Below, in pieces: positions 1 to 8,714 of a stretch of 64,000 nucleotides of DNA. The stretch is taken from positions 2,976,001 through 3,040,000 of the forward strand of contig NZ_OY762899.1 of NCBI RefSeq assembly GCF_963666545.1. Reading direction: 5' to 3'. The position numbers were made by a program, and so were the translations under genes. The notes beneath the pieces were generated by a model that searched no databases, was not told where the DNA came from, and was given only the letters and a program-made list of their open reading frames with translations. How positions within the stretch are numbered: position 1 is the stretch's first letter; each line of letters starts with the position of its first letter. The DNA comes from an uncultured Bacteroides sp. Its GTDB lineage: Bacteria > Bacteroidota > Bacteroidia > Bacteroidales > Bacteroidaceae.

Positions 1-913
1 GTAAATGTATTGGTTGCTACTTCGGGCGATACGGGAAGTGCCGTAGCCAACGGTTTTCTCGGCGTGGAAGGCATTCATGTCTATGTACTTTATCCGAAAG
101 GAAAGGTTAGTGAGATACAAGAGAAGCAATTCACTACTCTGGGGCAGAACATCACTTCTTTAGAGATAGACGGAACTTTTGACGACTGTCAGGCATTGGT
201 GAAACTGGCGTTTATGGACGAAGAATTGAATAAGCATTTATTGCTTACCTCTGCTAATTCCATCAACGTCGCTCGTTTCCTGCCACAGGCTTTTTATTAC
301 TTTTATGCTTATGCACAACTGAAGAAGTTGGGTAAAGCTGATAAGATGGTGGTCTCTGTACCCAGTGGAAACTTTGGAAACATAACGGCGGGTTTGTTTG
401 GCAAACAAATGGGACTGCCTGTAACCCGCTTCATTGCTGCTAATAATAAGAATGATATATTCTATCAGTACCTGCAAACAGGTCAGTACAATCCTCGTCC
501 GTCTATTGCTACCATTGCTAATGCCATGGATGTGGGTGATCCAAGTAATTTTGCCCGTGTACTCGACTTGTATGCTCACTCTCATGCAGCCATTTCAGCA
601 GAAATAACAGGTACCACCTATACCGACGAACAGATCAGTGAAACGTTGCAGAACGTTTACCAGGAAACACATTATCTGCTCGATCCGCATGGTGCTTGTG
701 GTTATCGTGCGCTTAAGGAAGGACTAAAAGATGGTGAAGTAGGCGTATTCCTTGAAACGGCTCATCGCTAAGTTTCTCGAAACAGTAGAGGGCATTATCC
801 ATGATAAAGTCACTATTCCCGCTAAGTTACAAGAATTCATGAAAGGTGAAAAGAAGAGCTTGGAGATGAGCAAAGACTTTGCTGATTTCAAATCTTATTT
901 GTTAAGTCTTTAA
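1..913 (+). CDS. thrC: Threonine synthase, 5' end outside window, frameshifted near the 3' end
   Basis: PLP enzyme that converts O-phosphohomoserine to threonine. The window opens inside the gene; frame 1 is open from base 1 to a TAA at 769-771. It shows the phosphate/PLP-binding stretch ATSGDTGSA, then LLTSANSINVARF and SVPSGNFGN. Family members carry a conserved TAHPAKF motif near the C-terminus. Here the frame reads ETAH-R-stop, and the expected AKFLETVEG continuation lies one frame over, from base 767, for 48 clean codons to a TAA at 911-913. A net loss of two bases at about 766 explains this. The tail is undamaged, so the change is either very recent or a sequencing error. If real, the product loses its last 48 residues. 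Confidence 0.9.
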
Positions 914-930
914 GCAGTTAGATACAGTAG

Positions 931-965
931 AAATCCCGCCAGAATTATTCTGCACGGGATTTTTA
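931..965 (+). terminator. Intrinsic terminator after thrC
   Basis: An 8-bp stem, AAATCCCG at 931-938 pairing with CGGGATTT at 955-962, followed by a short T run. It lies 17 bases after the restored thrC stop and just before the MFS gene. Confidence 0.75.
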
Positions 966-979
966 TATAACTATCGGAT

Positions 980-2188
980 ATGAGTAATTGGAAAAGTGTT
1001 TTTGCAGTCATTTGGACAGGACAGTTGTTTTCTATTTTAAGCAGCTCTATCGTTAGTTTTGCTTTAATCTTATGGCTTAGTTTTGAAACCGGTTCTGCAC
1101 AGGTGTTGGCTCTATCTGCTTTGGCAGCTTTACTTCCCCAGTCTATCATAGGCTTGGTTGCCGGAGTCTATATTGATCGTTGGGACAGGAAACTGACCAT
1201 GATTCTGGCCGATTCATTCATTGCGCTTTGTACGTTCTTACTCGCCATTCTCTTCTTTCTGGGAATAGCTGAAGTCTGGCATATTTATGTACTCTTGGCT
1301 TTACGCTCTGTGGGTTCGGCTTTTCACATGCCTGCCATGCAAGCCTCTGTTCCTTTGTTAGCTCCTACCGACCAACTAACCCGCATAGCAGGAATCAACC
1401 AGATGCTAGAGTCCGTTTGTAATATTGCCGGTCCGGCATTAGGCGCCTTGTTTATTGGCTTTATGGATATCAGCTATATTCTGCTTCTGGATGTTGGAGG
1501 TGCATTGATTGCTTGCGTTTCACTCTTATTTGTCCATATACCTAACCCCGAGAAAGAGGAAAACAAGCGCATTGGAGTTCTGTTTGAACTTAAGGACGCA
1601 GTACACACCGTGAAAGGCATCAAGGGTATTATTCCTCTGGTTTCGTTTTCCGTATTGGCCACTTTTGTATTGATGCCGGTTGCCGTTCTGTTCCCGTTGA
1701 TGACGCTGAAACATTTCTCCGGAGACGCTTTTCAGATGAGTGTCGTGGAAGTGGCATGGGGAGCAGGTATGCTCATCGGAGGAGCTATCATGGGCATCTT
1801 TGCATTAAAAGTGAATAAAGTTCTATTGATTAATCTGATGTATATTGCCATTGGTTTAAGCTTTTACTTCTCGGGTATATTACCCGAAACGGGCTTTTGG
1901 CTCTTTGTGTTTCTTACACTTGCAGGGGGCATAGCAGGGAGCGTGTACAATGCTTCTTTTATTGCGGTGATTCAGCTACAAATACCTCCGGCCATTCTTG
2001 GACGCATCTTTTCCGTTTATTTCAGCTTGGCCATTTTGCCCTCCATGGTTGGACTGGTTGCCGCCGGTACCATTGCCGATGCGATAGGGTTAAGCAACAT
2101 GTTTATTATCTCGGGTGTGATGCTTTGTCTGATCGGAGTTTTCTCTTTTTGTTCCCGCTCCATGTTAACGCTAGGTAAGCATTATTAA
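980..2188 (+). CDS. MFS transporter, probable drug/macrolide-type exporter
   Basis: A 402-residue polytopic membrane protein with about 12 hydrophobic segments, the usual length for the major facilitator superfamily. The loop after the second segment reads GVYIDRWDRKLTMILAD (about residues 63-79), a version of MFS motif A with the Asp and Arg/Lys residues. The overall pattern resembles the MefA/EntS branch of proton-driven exporters of hydrophobic compounds. It stands alone between the thrC terminator and the convergent thiamine operon. No cognate regulator is adjacent, so the substrate cannot be told from the sequence. Confidence 0.8.
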   Translation: MSNWKSVFAVIWTGQLFSILSSSIVSFALILWLSFETGSAQVLALSALAALLPQSIIGLVAGVYIDRWDRKLTMILADSFIALCTFLLAILFFLGIAEVWHIYVLLALRSVGSAFHMPAMQASVPLLAPTDQLTRIAGINQMLESVCNIAGPALGALFIGFMDISYILLLDVGGALIACVSLLFVHIPNPEKEENKRIGVLFELKDAVHTVKGIKGIIPLVSFSVLATFVLMPVAVLFPLMTLKHFSGDAFQMSVVEVAWGAGMLIGGAIMGIFALKVNKVLLINLMYIAIGLSFYFSGILPETGFWLFVFLTLAGGIAGSVYNASFIAVIQLQIPPAILGRIFSVYFSLAILPSMVGLVAAGTIADAIGLSNMFIISGVMLCLIGVFSFCSRSMLTLGKHY

Positions 2189-2202
2189 AGATGTCGTCTT
2201 GC

Positions 2203-2841
2203 CTAGTACGCCCTGAAAATCAAATATCTTCCTTTTGCATATATAGTGAAGGTGACGTTTATTGCTTCGTTTAATGTTCCTTGCCACCAATTAGTGAAGT
2301 CGCTGAGTGGATAAACCAATCCGTCAGCTCTTACTTCTGATGCATCAAAATTGATGATGGAAATCTGTTGGCCCGGATAACAATCAAACGTGGCATCGCC
2401 GCATATGGGAGTAAATACACCGTAGTCTGTAGCCATCTCTACCTGTACTTCCTTGTCCAGATAATCCATCAACAAACTAATATTACCCAATGTGTGATCT
2501 TCTCGTTTTCCTGTGGCACCGACGATCAAGACCTTCTTTCTTCCGTTCTCAAAGCAGTAATTGACCGCTTTTGTTTGGTCATTCGTTTCTTGGTCGGAAC
2601 TTGTGTGCAGAATGTTTTGGAAACGTTTCTTGTTTTCTTCGGAGATAGAATCACCGTCTCCAATGATAATGTTAGGCGTATGCCCCTGAAGAATGTAAGT
2701 ATCAGCCGCACCGTCACAGCATACCACATAAGTTGCATGTTCCAGTAAAGTGACAGGTATAGAGTGAGTAGGATATTCCCCGTTTGCCAGTATTACAGTT
2801 TCTACAACGCTGGCTTTTGTCAGTAGAGGGTAGTGTTTCAT
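2203..2841 (-). CDS. Thiamine pyrophosphokinase
   Basis: A 212-residue protein of the thiamine diphosphokinase family, which transfers pyrophosphate from ATP to thiamine to make TPP. Near the N-terminus it has VVCCDGAADTY and then NIIIGDGDSISEE, the Asp-rich substrate and Mg-ATP binding region. QETNDQTKAVNYC and GATGKREDHTLGNISLL follow, both typical of the family. It is the last gene of the riboswitch-controlled thiamine operon and overlaps the permease gene by 4 bases. In Bacteroides thetaiotaomicron the equivalent gene is called tnr3. The context supports salvage of imported thiamine. Confidence 0.92.
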   Translation of the reverse strand: MKHYPLLTKASVVETVILANGEYPTHSIPVTLLEHATYVVCCDGAADTYILQGHTPNIIIGDGDSISEENKKRFQNILHTSSDQETNDQTKAVNYCFENGRKKVLIVGATGKREDHTLGNISLLMDYLDKEVQVEMATDYGVFTPICGDATFDCYPGQQISIINFDASEVRADGLVYPLSDFTNWWQGTLNEAINVTFTIYAKGRYLIFRAY

Positions 2842-3410
2842 GTTGTTTGTGATGTTTTATTCATCAATCGTATCCATTTATAATAGCCAAAGATAGCAAT
2901 AACGGAATAAAGTCCATACAAAACAGCGGTGAAATCAAGTCCTTTATAGATGTACAGTCCGCAACTTACAACATCCACGGCTATCCATGCCAACCATTGT
3001 TCCACATACTTCTGTGCGAGTAACCACATTCCGATGATGCTAAGAGCGGTCGTGAAACTGTCCAGCCAGGGAACATTACTATCGGTGTAATTTATCAGCA
3101 GCCATGCAATGGCAAAAAAAGAAGCAATGAACACAGCCGCTAGTGGAAGAATCCGTTGGATGGGAGTATGCCTGATAGGCAAATCAATCTTTTTATTGTT
3201 TCCTTTTTGCCATACGATCCATCCATAGATGGCAGCAAGTAGATAGTAAACATTGATACCTGTGTCGGCATAGAGTCCGGCATCGTAATACACAAAGATA
3301 TAGATGGCCGGCATGATGATGCCGGCTATCCATAGATAGATGCTTGCTCTATACTCTAACCAGAGATAAAGCAAGCCTATGAGAGTTCCTATAATTTCGA
3401 GATAATTCAT
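2838..3410 (-). CDS. pnuC: PnuC-family transporter, probably thiamine-specific (PnuT)
   Basis: A 190-residue inner-membrane protein with about seven hydrophobic segments. It has the PnuC-type signatures YLWLEYRAS, YYDAGLYADTGINVYYLLAAIYGW and QKYVEQWLAWIAVDVV. PnuC proteins facilitate diffusion of vitamins that are then trapped by phosphorylation; family members carry nicotinamide riboside, riboflavin or thiamine. Placement between a thiamine-riboswitch TonB receptor and thiamine pyrophosphokinase argues for thiamine (PnuT). It overlaps the kinase by 4 bases and the receptor by one base, so the three genes should be translationally coupled. Confidence 0.88.
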   Translation of the reverse strand: MNYLEIIGTLIGLLYLWLEYRASIYLWIAGIIMPAIYIFVYYDAGLYADTGINVYYLLAAIYGWIVWQKGNNKKIDLPIRHTPIQRILPLAAVFIASFFAIAWLLINYTDSNVPWLDSFTTALSIIGMWLLAQKYVEQWLAWIAVDVVSCGLYIYKGLDFTAVLYGLYSVIAIFGYYKWIRLMNKTSQTT

Positions 3411-5626
3411 TAGAAGCGTAGCGTAAGATGTGTCATCACGTTTGTACCTGCTTGAGCGGCATAACCAGAATAGTTATAACGTTCTTTGTTGCTCCCGCTA
3501 TATCCACTCCCTGCATACCCGTTGTTTTCATATTCTTCGTTGAAGAGATTATAAACGGTAACACCCACGCTGGCCGACTTTACATGTGGCAATTGGAAGG
3601 TATATGCTAAACTCAGATTACTAACAAAATAAGCGTCCAGCATTTGATCTTTTTGTTTTGCGTTGCTAAGATATTGTTTGCTAACGTATTGTGATTGTAG
3701 ATTAGCATCGAAACCTTTGTAGTTGAAACTGAAGATGTTGTTCAGAATCAAATCAGGAGAGAAGGCAATTGGCGTATCGCCATGTTTTACTTCAATGGGA
3801 TTTGTCTTTTCATCTTCATAAAGCATCTCGATGAAGTTCTGTACTCTGTTTCGGCTAAAAGTAGCATTGATATCCCAACGGAAATGCTTATTCAACTTCG
3901 CACCCATCATTAGTTCTGCGCCCATTCTATAACTATCGGGTACGTTAGCTGCCATAGCCTGACCTACTTCGTTTTGTTGTCCCGTTAGCACTAACTGGTC
4001 CTTGTAATCCATATAATAGAGATTGGCTCCGGCACTAAACCATGTGTCGGCATATGCATAACCGAGTTCATAATCGAGTAGACGTTCAGCTTTGGGATAT
4101 TCACTAAACTTGCCATCTGTGTAGTTGTTTCGCGTGGGTTCCTTCTGGGCTACAGAGAAAGAAGCATAAAGTCGATTGTGCTTGTTCAGTTCCCAATTAA
4201 TGCCTGCCTTCGGGTTCAGAAAACTGAAGTTTTCATTGATATCCAACAGCTGCATGGCCTTGGTTTTCTTGTCCCATTTCTCATTGGTTCCGTTTATCTT
4301 ATAGCTGATATAGCGATATTGCAAATCTCCGTAGATATTGAAGCCACCTCCCAACTCATAATTAGCTTTCGCATAAAGATTTCCATCTATTTTTTTTGCT
4401 GTACTTCGGTAATACTCCTGTTCCGGATTCAAGGGACCAACGTAGTTCTTTATCCAAATGATTTTACCAAAATGGTCGCCATCGTACTCATTCAATCCAC
4501 CGCCAATGGAGGCACTTAATTGATTGTTATTATAATTCAGCGAGAATACTCCACCGTAGAAATCATTACTCATCTTCTTTTGGCGAATGAGATCGCTCTC
4601 TTTCACTTCTGTACCATTCAATATGTAAGTAGATAAGCCATACTCCATTAAAGAGTCGGTTTTGTATTCTTGATAATAGCCACTACCTCGCGTGTAATGC
4701 AGAGCAGCATCTAAGTTCCAGGCTTGAGATAATCGTTGGTTTAGCAATAACTGATAATGAGTCTGGTGGTAATTGTCTGTTTGATCTTTATAAAACACAT
4801 CCTTGCCGTTAGCATCGGTATATTTTCCGGCAGGGTTATACCGACGACCGTGCTCTGCCATTTCTTCTTTCGAAGCGTAGTACCAAGCATGATAAGTTTT
4901 CTCCAAACCGCTAAACGTGATTAATTTAATCGAAGTGTTTCCCGTAAAATACCCTCCTTGCAGGAAATAGGAATTCAGGTCTACCGAAGCACGGTCAATG
5001 TAGCCGTCCGTACTGATATTAGATAAGCGCGCATCAAAAGCCCAATGATTGTTTAGTAGTCCCGTACCCACTTTTACTGTTTCTTTGTGGGTGTTGAAAG
5101 AACCGTATGAACCATTTACCTCTGCATAAGGAATCATGCTGATACCTTCAGTCTGCATATTGACACTTCCACCGAAAGCTCCTGCACCATTGGTTGATGT
5201 ACCCGCTCCTCGCTGTACTTGAATATCTTTCAGTGACGAAGCGAAATCAGGCATATTTACCCAATACACCGTATGGCTTTCTGCATCATTCATTGGAATT
5301 CCGTTAGCCGTAATGTTGATACGTGTACCGTCCGTACCGCGTATCCGTAGTGAAGTATAGCCTATCCCGGCTCCCGCGTCCGATGTTGTCAGAGCCGAAG
5401 GAGTGAGACTAAGCAAGTACGGAATGTCCACCCCGAGATTTTGCTTACTGATTTGTTCCTTGTTTACATTGGTGAAAGCCATTGGCGTTTTTTCCGTGGC
5501 ACGAGTAGAGATGACCTGCACCTCTTGTAGATGCACAATTCTCACACTGTCTTTTTGCGCTTTTTGGGCAAAAGACATAGAGCCGGATACGAGTATCCCG
5601 GCTAGCATTATAGCTTTTTTTTTCAT
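3410..5626 (-). CDS. TonB-dependent outer-membrane receptor, probably for thiamine
   Basis: A 738-residue outer-membrane receptor. The signal peptide MKKKAIMLAGILVSGSMSFA is followed by a plug domain (about residues 30-165) with LQEVQVISTRATEKTP, LRIRGTDGTRINITANGIPMND and IQVQRGAGTSTNGAGAFGG. A beta-barrel follows, ending in the terminal-strand pattern LTLRF. It is the first gene after the TPP riboswitch and sits directly upstream of the PnuC-type permease and thiamine pyrophosphokinase. This matches the OMP-thi system described in B. thetaiotaomicron. Substrate assignment is by context; the fold is clear from the sequence. Confidence 0.9.
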   Translation of the reverse strand: MKKKAIMLAGILVSGSMSFAQKAQKDSVRIVHLQEVQVISTRATEKTPMAFTNVNKEQISKQNLGVDIPYLLSLTPSALTTSDAGAGIGYTSLRIRGTDGTRINITANGIPMNDAESHTVYWVNMPDFASSLKDIQVQRGAGTSTNGAGAFGGSVNMQTEGISMIPYAEVNGSYGSFNTHKETVKVGTGLLNNHWAFDARLSNISTDGYIDRASVDLNSYFLQGGYFTGNTSIKLITFSGLEKTYHAWYYASKEEMAEHGRRYNPAGKYTDANGKDVFYKDQTDNYHQTHYQLLLNQRLSQAWNLDAALHYTRGSGYYQEYKTDSLMEYGLSTYILNGTEVKESDLIRQKKMSNDFYGGVFSLNYNNNQLSASIGGGLNEYDGDHFGKIIWIKNYVGPLNPEQEYYRSTAKKIDGNLYAKANYELGGGFNIYGDLQYRYISYKINGTNEKWDKKTKAMQLLDINENFSFLNPKAGINWELNKHNRLYASFSVAQKEPTRNNYTDGKFSEYPKAERLLDYELGYAYADTWFSAGANLYYMDYKDQLVLTGQQNEVGQAMAANVPDSYRMGAELMMGAKLNKHFRWDINATFSRNRVQNFIEMLYEDEKTNPIEVKHGDTPIAFSPDLILNNIFSFNYKGFDANLQSQYVSKQYLSNAKQKDQMLDAYFVSNLSLAYTFQLPHVKSASVGVTVYNLFNEEYENNGYAGSGYSGSNKERYNYSGYAAQAGTNVMTHLTLRF

Positions 5627-5672
5627 TACAATTAAAAGTTTAATTAAACAGAAAAGGGGGACTTTTCTATTT

Positions 5673-5743
5673 TTCCCTCCGCCGGCATTACCCGGATCAG
5701 GTTAATGGGTATGATCTCAGCCCGTTATATTAAGGCACCCCTC
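5673..5743 (-). promoter_or_regulatory. TPP riboswitch (THI element)
   Basis: Read on the minus strand, this segment has the conserved TPP aptamer parts in order: GGGGTGCC, GGCTGAGATCATACC, ACCTGATCCGGGTAATGCC, and the closing GGCGGAGGGA. It lies about 45 bases upstream of the TonB receptor start and about 15 bases after the predicted -7 box. TPP binding should switch off expression of the uptake operon. Confidence 0.96.
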
Positions 5744-5759
5744 TTATTGAAATCTGGGG

Positions 5760-5793
5760 CAAAATTAATGCTTTTTATTTAGAATGCAACAAA
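5760..5793 (-). promoter_or_regulatory. Promoter of the thiamine operon
   Basis: On the minus strand the -7 box TAATTTTG (5767-5760) fits TAnnTTTG exactly. A GTTG/TTTG -33 candidate lies at 5787-5793. Transcription would start near 5752, just ahead of the aptamer. Confidence 0.6.
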
Positions 5794-5959
5794 ATAAGGA
5801 TTCTTTCTTGTCTTCTGTATTCTTTGTTCTTGTTGTGAGTGAATCTAGTATTAGTCTTATTCCTCTCTTTGATACGTTAACTATCTCTTCTTCTCCTATA
5901 AATTAAGCCTATAGAACACATAATCTAACTCTTTTTAATGAAAGAACTACTTAGTCACA

Positions 5960-6047
5960 CAGCTGTGTGATCATAGTACTTCAATTGTGTGATCTTAGTC
6001 CTGCAGCTGTGTGACTATCGTCACGCAATTGGGGGACGAACTAATTC
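5960..6047. repeat. Four tandem copies of a degenerate 22-bp unit
   Basis: Units start at 5960, 5982, 6004 and 6026, each exactly 22 bp. Their openings are CAGCTGTGTGATCATAGT, CAATTGTGTGATCTTAGT, CAGCTGTGTGACTATCGT and CAATTGGGGGACGAAC. The openings alternate CAGCTG and CAATTG, both 6-bp palindromes. The sequence just before unit 1 (TTAGTCACA) looks like the end of a further partial unit. The array occupies the 427-bp gap between the thiamine operon promoter and mnmA; the rest of that gap is A+T-rich with no supported gene. Confidence 0.7.
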
Positions 6048-6136
6048 TTTTGTTTTGTGTGCTTAGTTTGTTCCTTGTCATTGCTTAGATTGTGCTATTT
6101 ATTGCCATAGATGATTCGTAACCTTCTTCTCTTTCT

Positions 6137-6166
6137 TCTTAGTTTCCTTAAAATTATGTAGATTTG
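6137..6166 (+). promoter_or_regulatory. Promoter of mnmA
   Basis: TAGATTTG at 6159-6166 matches the -7 consensus. A weak T-rich -33 element lies about 18 bases upstream. It is 21 bases before the mnmA start. Confidence 0.5.
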
Positions 6167-6187
6167 CAGCAATCCAGATTTTAGTGA

Positions 6188-7285
6188 ATGAAAGAACAAA
6201 ATAGAAGGGTACTGGTGGGAATGAGCGGAGGCATAGACAGTTCTGCCACTTGCTTGATGTTACAAGAGCAAGGCTATGAGGTGGTAGGGCTCACTATGCA
6301 TGTGTGGGGCATGCCTATACTCGAGGCTCAGGAATTGGCTACTCGTATAGGCGTAGAACATTATGTAATAGATGAACGAGGCCCTTTCAAAGAAACAATT
6401 GTGAAGAACTTTGTGGACGAGTATCGGCAGGGACGTACGCCAAATCCGTGTGTGATGTGCAACCCGCTCTTTAAATTCCGCATTCTGACTGAATGGGCTG
6501 ATAAATTGGGCTGTGCCCATATCGCTACGGGACACTACTCGCAGTTGGAGGAACGGGATGGGAAAGTATACATCGTAACGGGTGATGATGAGCGGAAGGA
6601 TCAGTCTTATTTTCTTTGGCGCTTGGAGCAGTCGGTGCTGAAACGCTGCTTGTTTCCTCTGGGTACATACACGAAACCGCAAGTGCGGAAGTACCTTCGT
6701 CAGAAAGGTTTTGAAGCCAAGGCGAAAGAGGGCGAAAGCATGGAAGTGTGTTTCATTAAGGGCAATTACCGTGACTTTCTTCGTGAACAGTATCCGCAAT
6801 TGGATGAAGAAATAGGGAAGGGATGGTTTGTTAATTCCGAGGGAATGAAACTAGGCGAACATAAAGGTTTTCCTTATTATACCGTTGGGCAACGGAAAGG
6901 GTTGGAGATTGCTTTGGGGCATCCGGCCTATGTCTTGAAACTGAATCCGCAGAAAAACACGGTGATGCTGGGCGATGTGGAGCAGTTGAAAACAGAATAT
7001 ATGTTGGTAGAACAATCGAGCATTACGGACGAACGGGAGTTTTTTGCCTGCGATCATCTGGCAGTGCGTATTCGCTATCGAAGTACACCGATTCCCTGCA
7101 AGGTGGTGAAATTAGAAGAAGGCTACTTGTTTGTCCGCTTCTTAGCTGAGGCTTCGGCCATTGCCCCGGGACAGTCTGCTGTGTTTTATGACGGGCGGCG
7201 GGTACTTGGCGGAGCATTTATTGCTTCACAGCGAGGCTTGGGTCTGCTGATTGAAGAGCATAAAGATGCTTGGGGAACAATTTAA
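6188..7285 (+). CDS. mnmA: tRNA-specific 2-thiouridylase MnmA
   Basis: A 365-residue ATP-dependent enzyme that thiolates uridine-34 of the Lys, Glu and Gln tRNAs in the cytoplasm. The PP-loop SGGIDSS is at residues 13-19. The first catalytic cysteine lies in TPNPCVMCN (Cys88) and the second in MEVCFI (Cys188), giving the pair expected for an active enzyme. The C-terminal part has GQRKGLEI and the beta-barrel domain. Bacteroides genomes often carry more than one mnmA-like gene, so this may be one paralog. ATG start, 21 bases after a good -7 box. Confidence 0.94.
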   Translation: MKEQNRRVLVGMSGGIDSSATCLMLQEQGYEVVGLTMHVWGMPILEAQELATRIGVEHYVIDERGPFKETIVKNFVDEYRQGRTPNPCVMCNPLFKFRILTEWADKLGCAHIATGHYSQLEERDGKVYIVTGDDERKDQSYFLWRLEQSVLKRCLFPLGTYTKPQVRKYLRQKGFEAKAKEGESMEVCFIKGNYRDFLREQYPQLDEEIGKGWFVNSEGMKLGEHKGFPYYTVGQRKGLEIALGHPAYVLKLNPQKNTVMLGDVEQLKTEYMLVEQSSITDEREFFACDHLAVRIRYRSTPIPCKVVKLEEGYLFVRFLAEASAIAPGQSAVFYDGRRVLGGAFIASQRGLGLLIEEHKDAWGTI

Positions 7286-7334
7286 TAGGCAGAACGTTTA
7301 TCCTCAATTAGTGTAATTCAAAGAAGATATAGAT

Positions 7335-8696
7335 ATGAGATTTTTTTTTCTAATGATTTTTGTTCTTATCTCGTTAGGAACATCTGCCCAACAAGATACA
7401 CTAAAGTATCGTATTAGCCTGAGAGACAAGGCTGTTACCACTTATTCCTTGAGTCGGCCGGAGCAATTCCTTTCGGAAAAGGCGATCGCCCGACGGGTTA
7501 AACAACACTTACCGATCGACTCAACCGACTTACCGGTCTGCGAGAAGTATGTGGATGCTATCCGAAAGAAAGGAGTGAAAATAGTGGTTACGGGCAAATG
7601 GGATAATATTGTGACGGTATCGTGCAATGACAGTTTGCTGATTAAAAAGATTGCGGCACTTCCTTTTGTACGCTCTACCGAAAAAGTTTGGAAAGCACCA
7701 GGTTCAAAGGAATCACAAAGATCTACCCAACGTGATTCAGTGACGAACAAAGTCGTAAGAGTGGATAGTTGCTATTACGGTCCGGCTTATCGACAGATTC
7801 AGCTGAGCAATGGCGATAAACTTCACGAGGCGGGATTTAAGGGGCAAGGCATGACGATTGCGGTGATTGACGCAGGATTTCATAATGCGGATCAAATTGA
7901 GGCGATGAATAATATACGTGTGCTTGGTGTGAAAGATTTTGTGAATCCGGATGCTGATCTTTTTGCAGAGAGTAGTCATGGATTGAAGGTGCTTTCGTGC
8001 ATGGCGATGAACCAACCGAATGTAATGGTTGGTACCGCTCCGGAAGCATCGTATTGGTTACTGCGTAGCGAGGATGAATATTCAGAGAATTTGGTAGAAC
8101 AGGATTATTGGGCAGCGGCTCTTGAGTTCGCCGACAGTGTAGGTGTGGATGTCGTTAATACGTCTTTGGGTTATTATGTGTTTGATGATAGAACGAAAAA
8201 CTACAACTATCGCGATCTGAATGGCACTTATGCCTTGATGTCTCGCGAGGCATCTAAGGCGGCAGATAAGGGAATGGTTGTGGTTTGCAGTGCCGGAAAT
8301 GCAGGCTCCGGTCCGTGGAAAAAGATCACTCCTCCGGCAGATGCGGATAATGTAATTACAGTGGGGGCCGTTGGAAAGAATGGTGTACTGGCTGCTTTCT
8401 CTTCTATTGGCAACACAGCCGATAATCGGATTAAGCCCGACGTGGTAGCTGTGGGATTGGCCTCGGATGTGATGGATACGGATGGAGTGATAGGAAGGGC
8501 TAACGGAACTTCGTTTGCATCACCTATCATGTGTGGCATGGTGTCCTGTCTGTGGCAGGCTTGTCCGCAACTAACGGCTAAACAGGTGATAGAACTGGTG
8601 CGCCAAGTGGGTGATCGGGTCGACTTTCCTGATAATATCTATGGATATGGGGTACCCGACCTGTGGAAGGCTTATCAGACAACCCTCAAACAGTGA
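7335..8696 (+). CDS. Secreted subtilisin-like (S8) serine protease
   Basis: A 453-residue exported protease. It has a signal peptide of about 18 residues (hydrophobic FFFLMIFVLISLGTSA) and a short propeptide-like region to about residue 150. The S8 catalytic domain has the triad Asp in TIAVIDAGF, His in ESSHGLKVLS and Ser in NGTSFASPIMCGM, with the oxyanion Asn in CSAGNAG. It ends soon after the last helix, with no sorting or adhesion domain. It starts 49 bases after mnmA and 18 bases before xseA, so it may be cotranscribed with both. The substrate is unknown. Confidence 0.9.
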   Translation: MRFFFLMIFVLISLGTSAQQDTLKYRISLRDKAVTTYSLSRPEQFLSEKAIARRVKQHLPIDSTDLPVCEKYVDAIRKKGVKIVVTGKWDNIVTVSCNDSLLIKKIAALPFVRSTEKVWKAPGSKESQRSTQRDSVTNKVVRVDSCYYGPAYRQIQLSNGDKLHEAGFKGQGMTIAVIDAGFHNADQIEAMNNIRVLGVKDFVNPDADLFAESSHGLKVLSCMAMNQPNVMVGTAPEASYWLLRSEDEYSENLVEQDYWAAALEFADSVGVDVVNTSLGYYVFDDRTKNYNYRDLNGTYALMSREASKAADKGMVVVCSAGNAGSGPWKKITPPADADNVITVGAVGKNGVLAAFSSIGNTADNRIKPDVVAVGLASDVMDTDGVIGRANGTSFASPIMCGMVSCLWQACPQLTAKQVIELVRQVGDRVDFPDNIYGYGVPDLWKAYQTTLKQ

Positions 8697-8714
8697 TTAA
8701 ATAGTATTTATCTA

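Noticed and set aside
5960-6047. 22-bp phased repeats considered as a CRISPR array
   Set aside because: The units abut with no unique spacers, are degenerate and there are no cas genes in the window.
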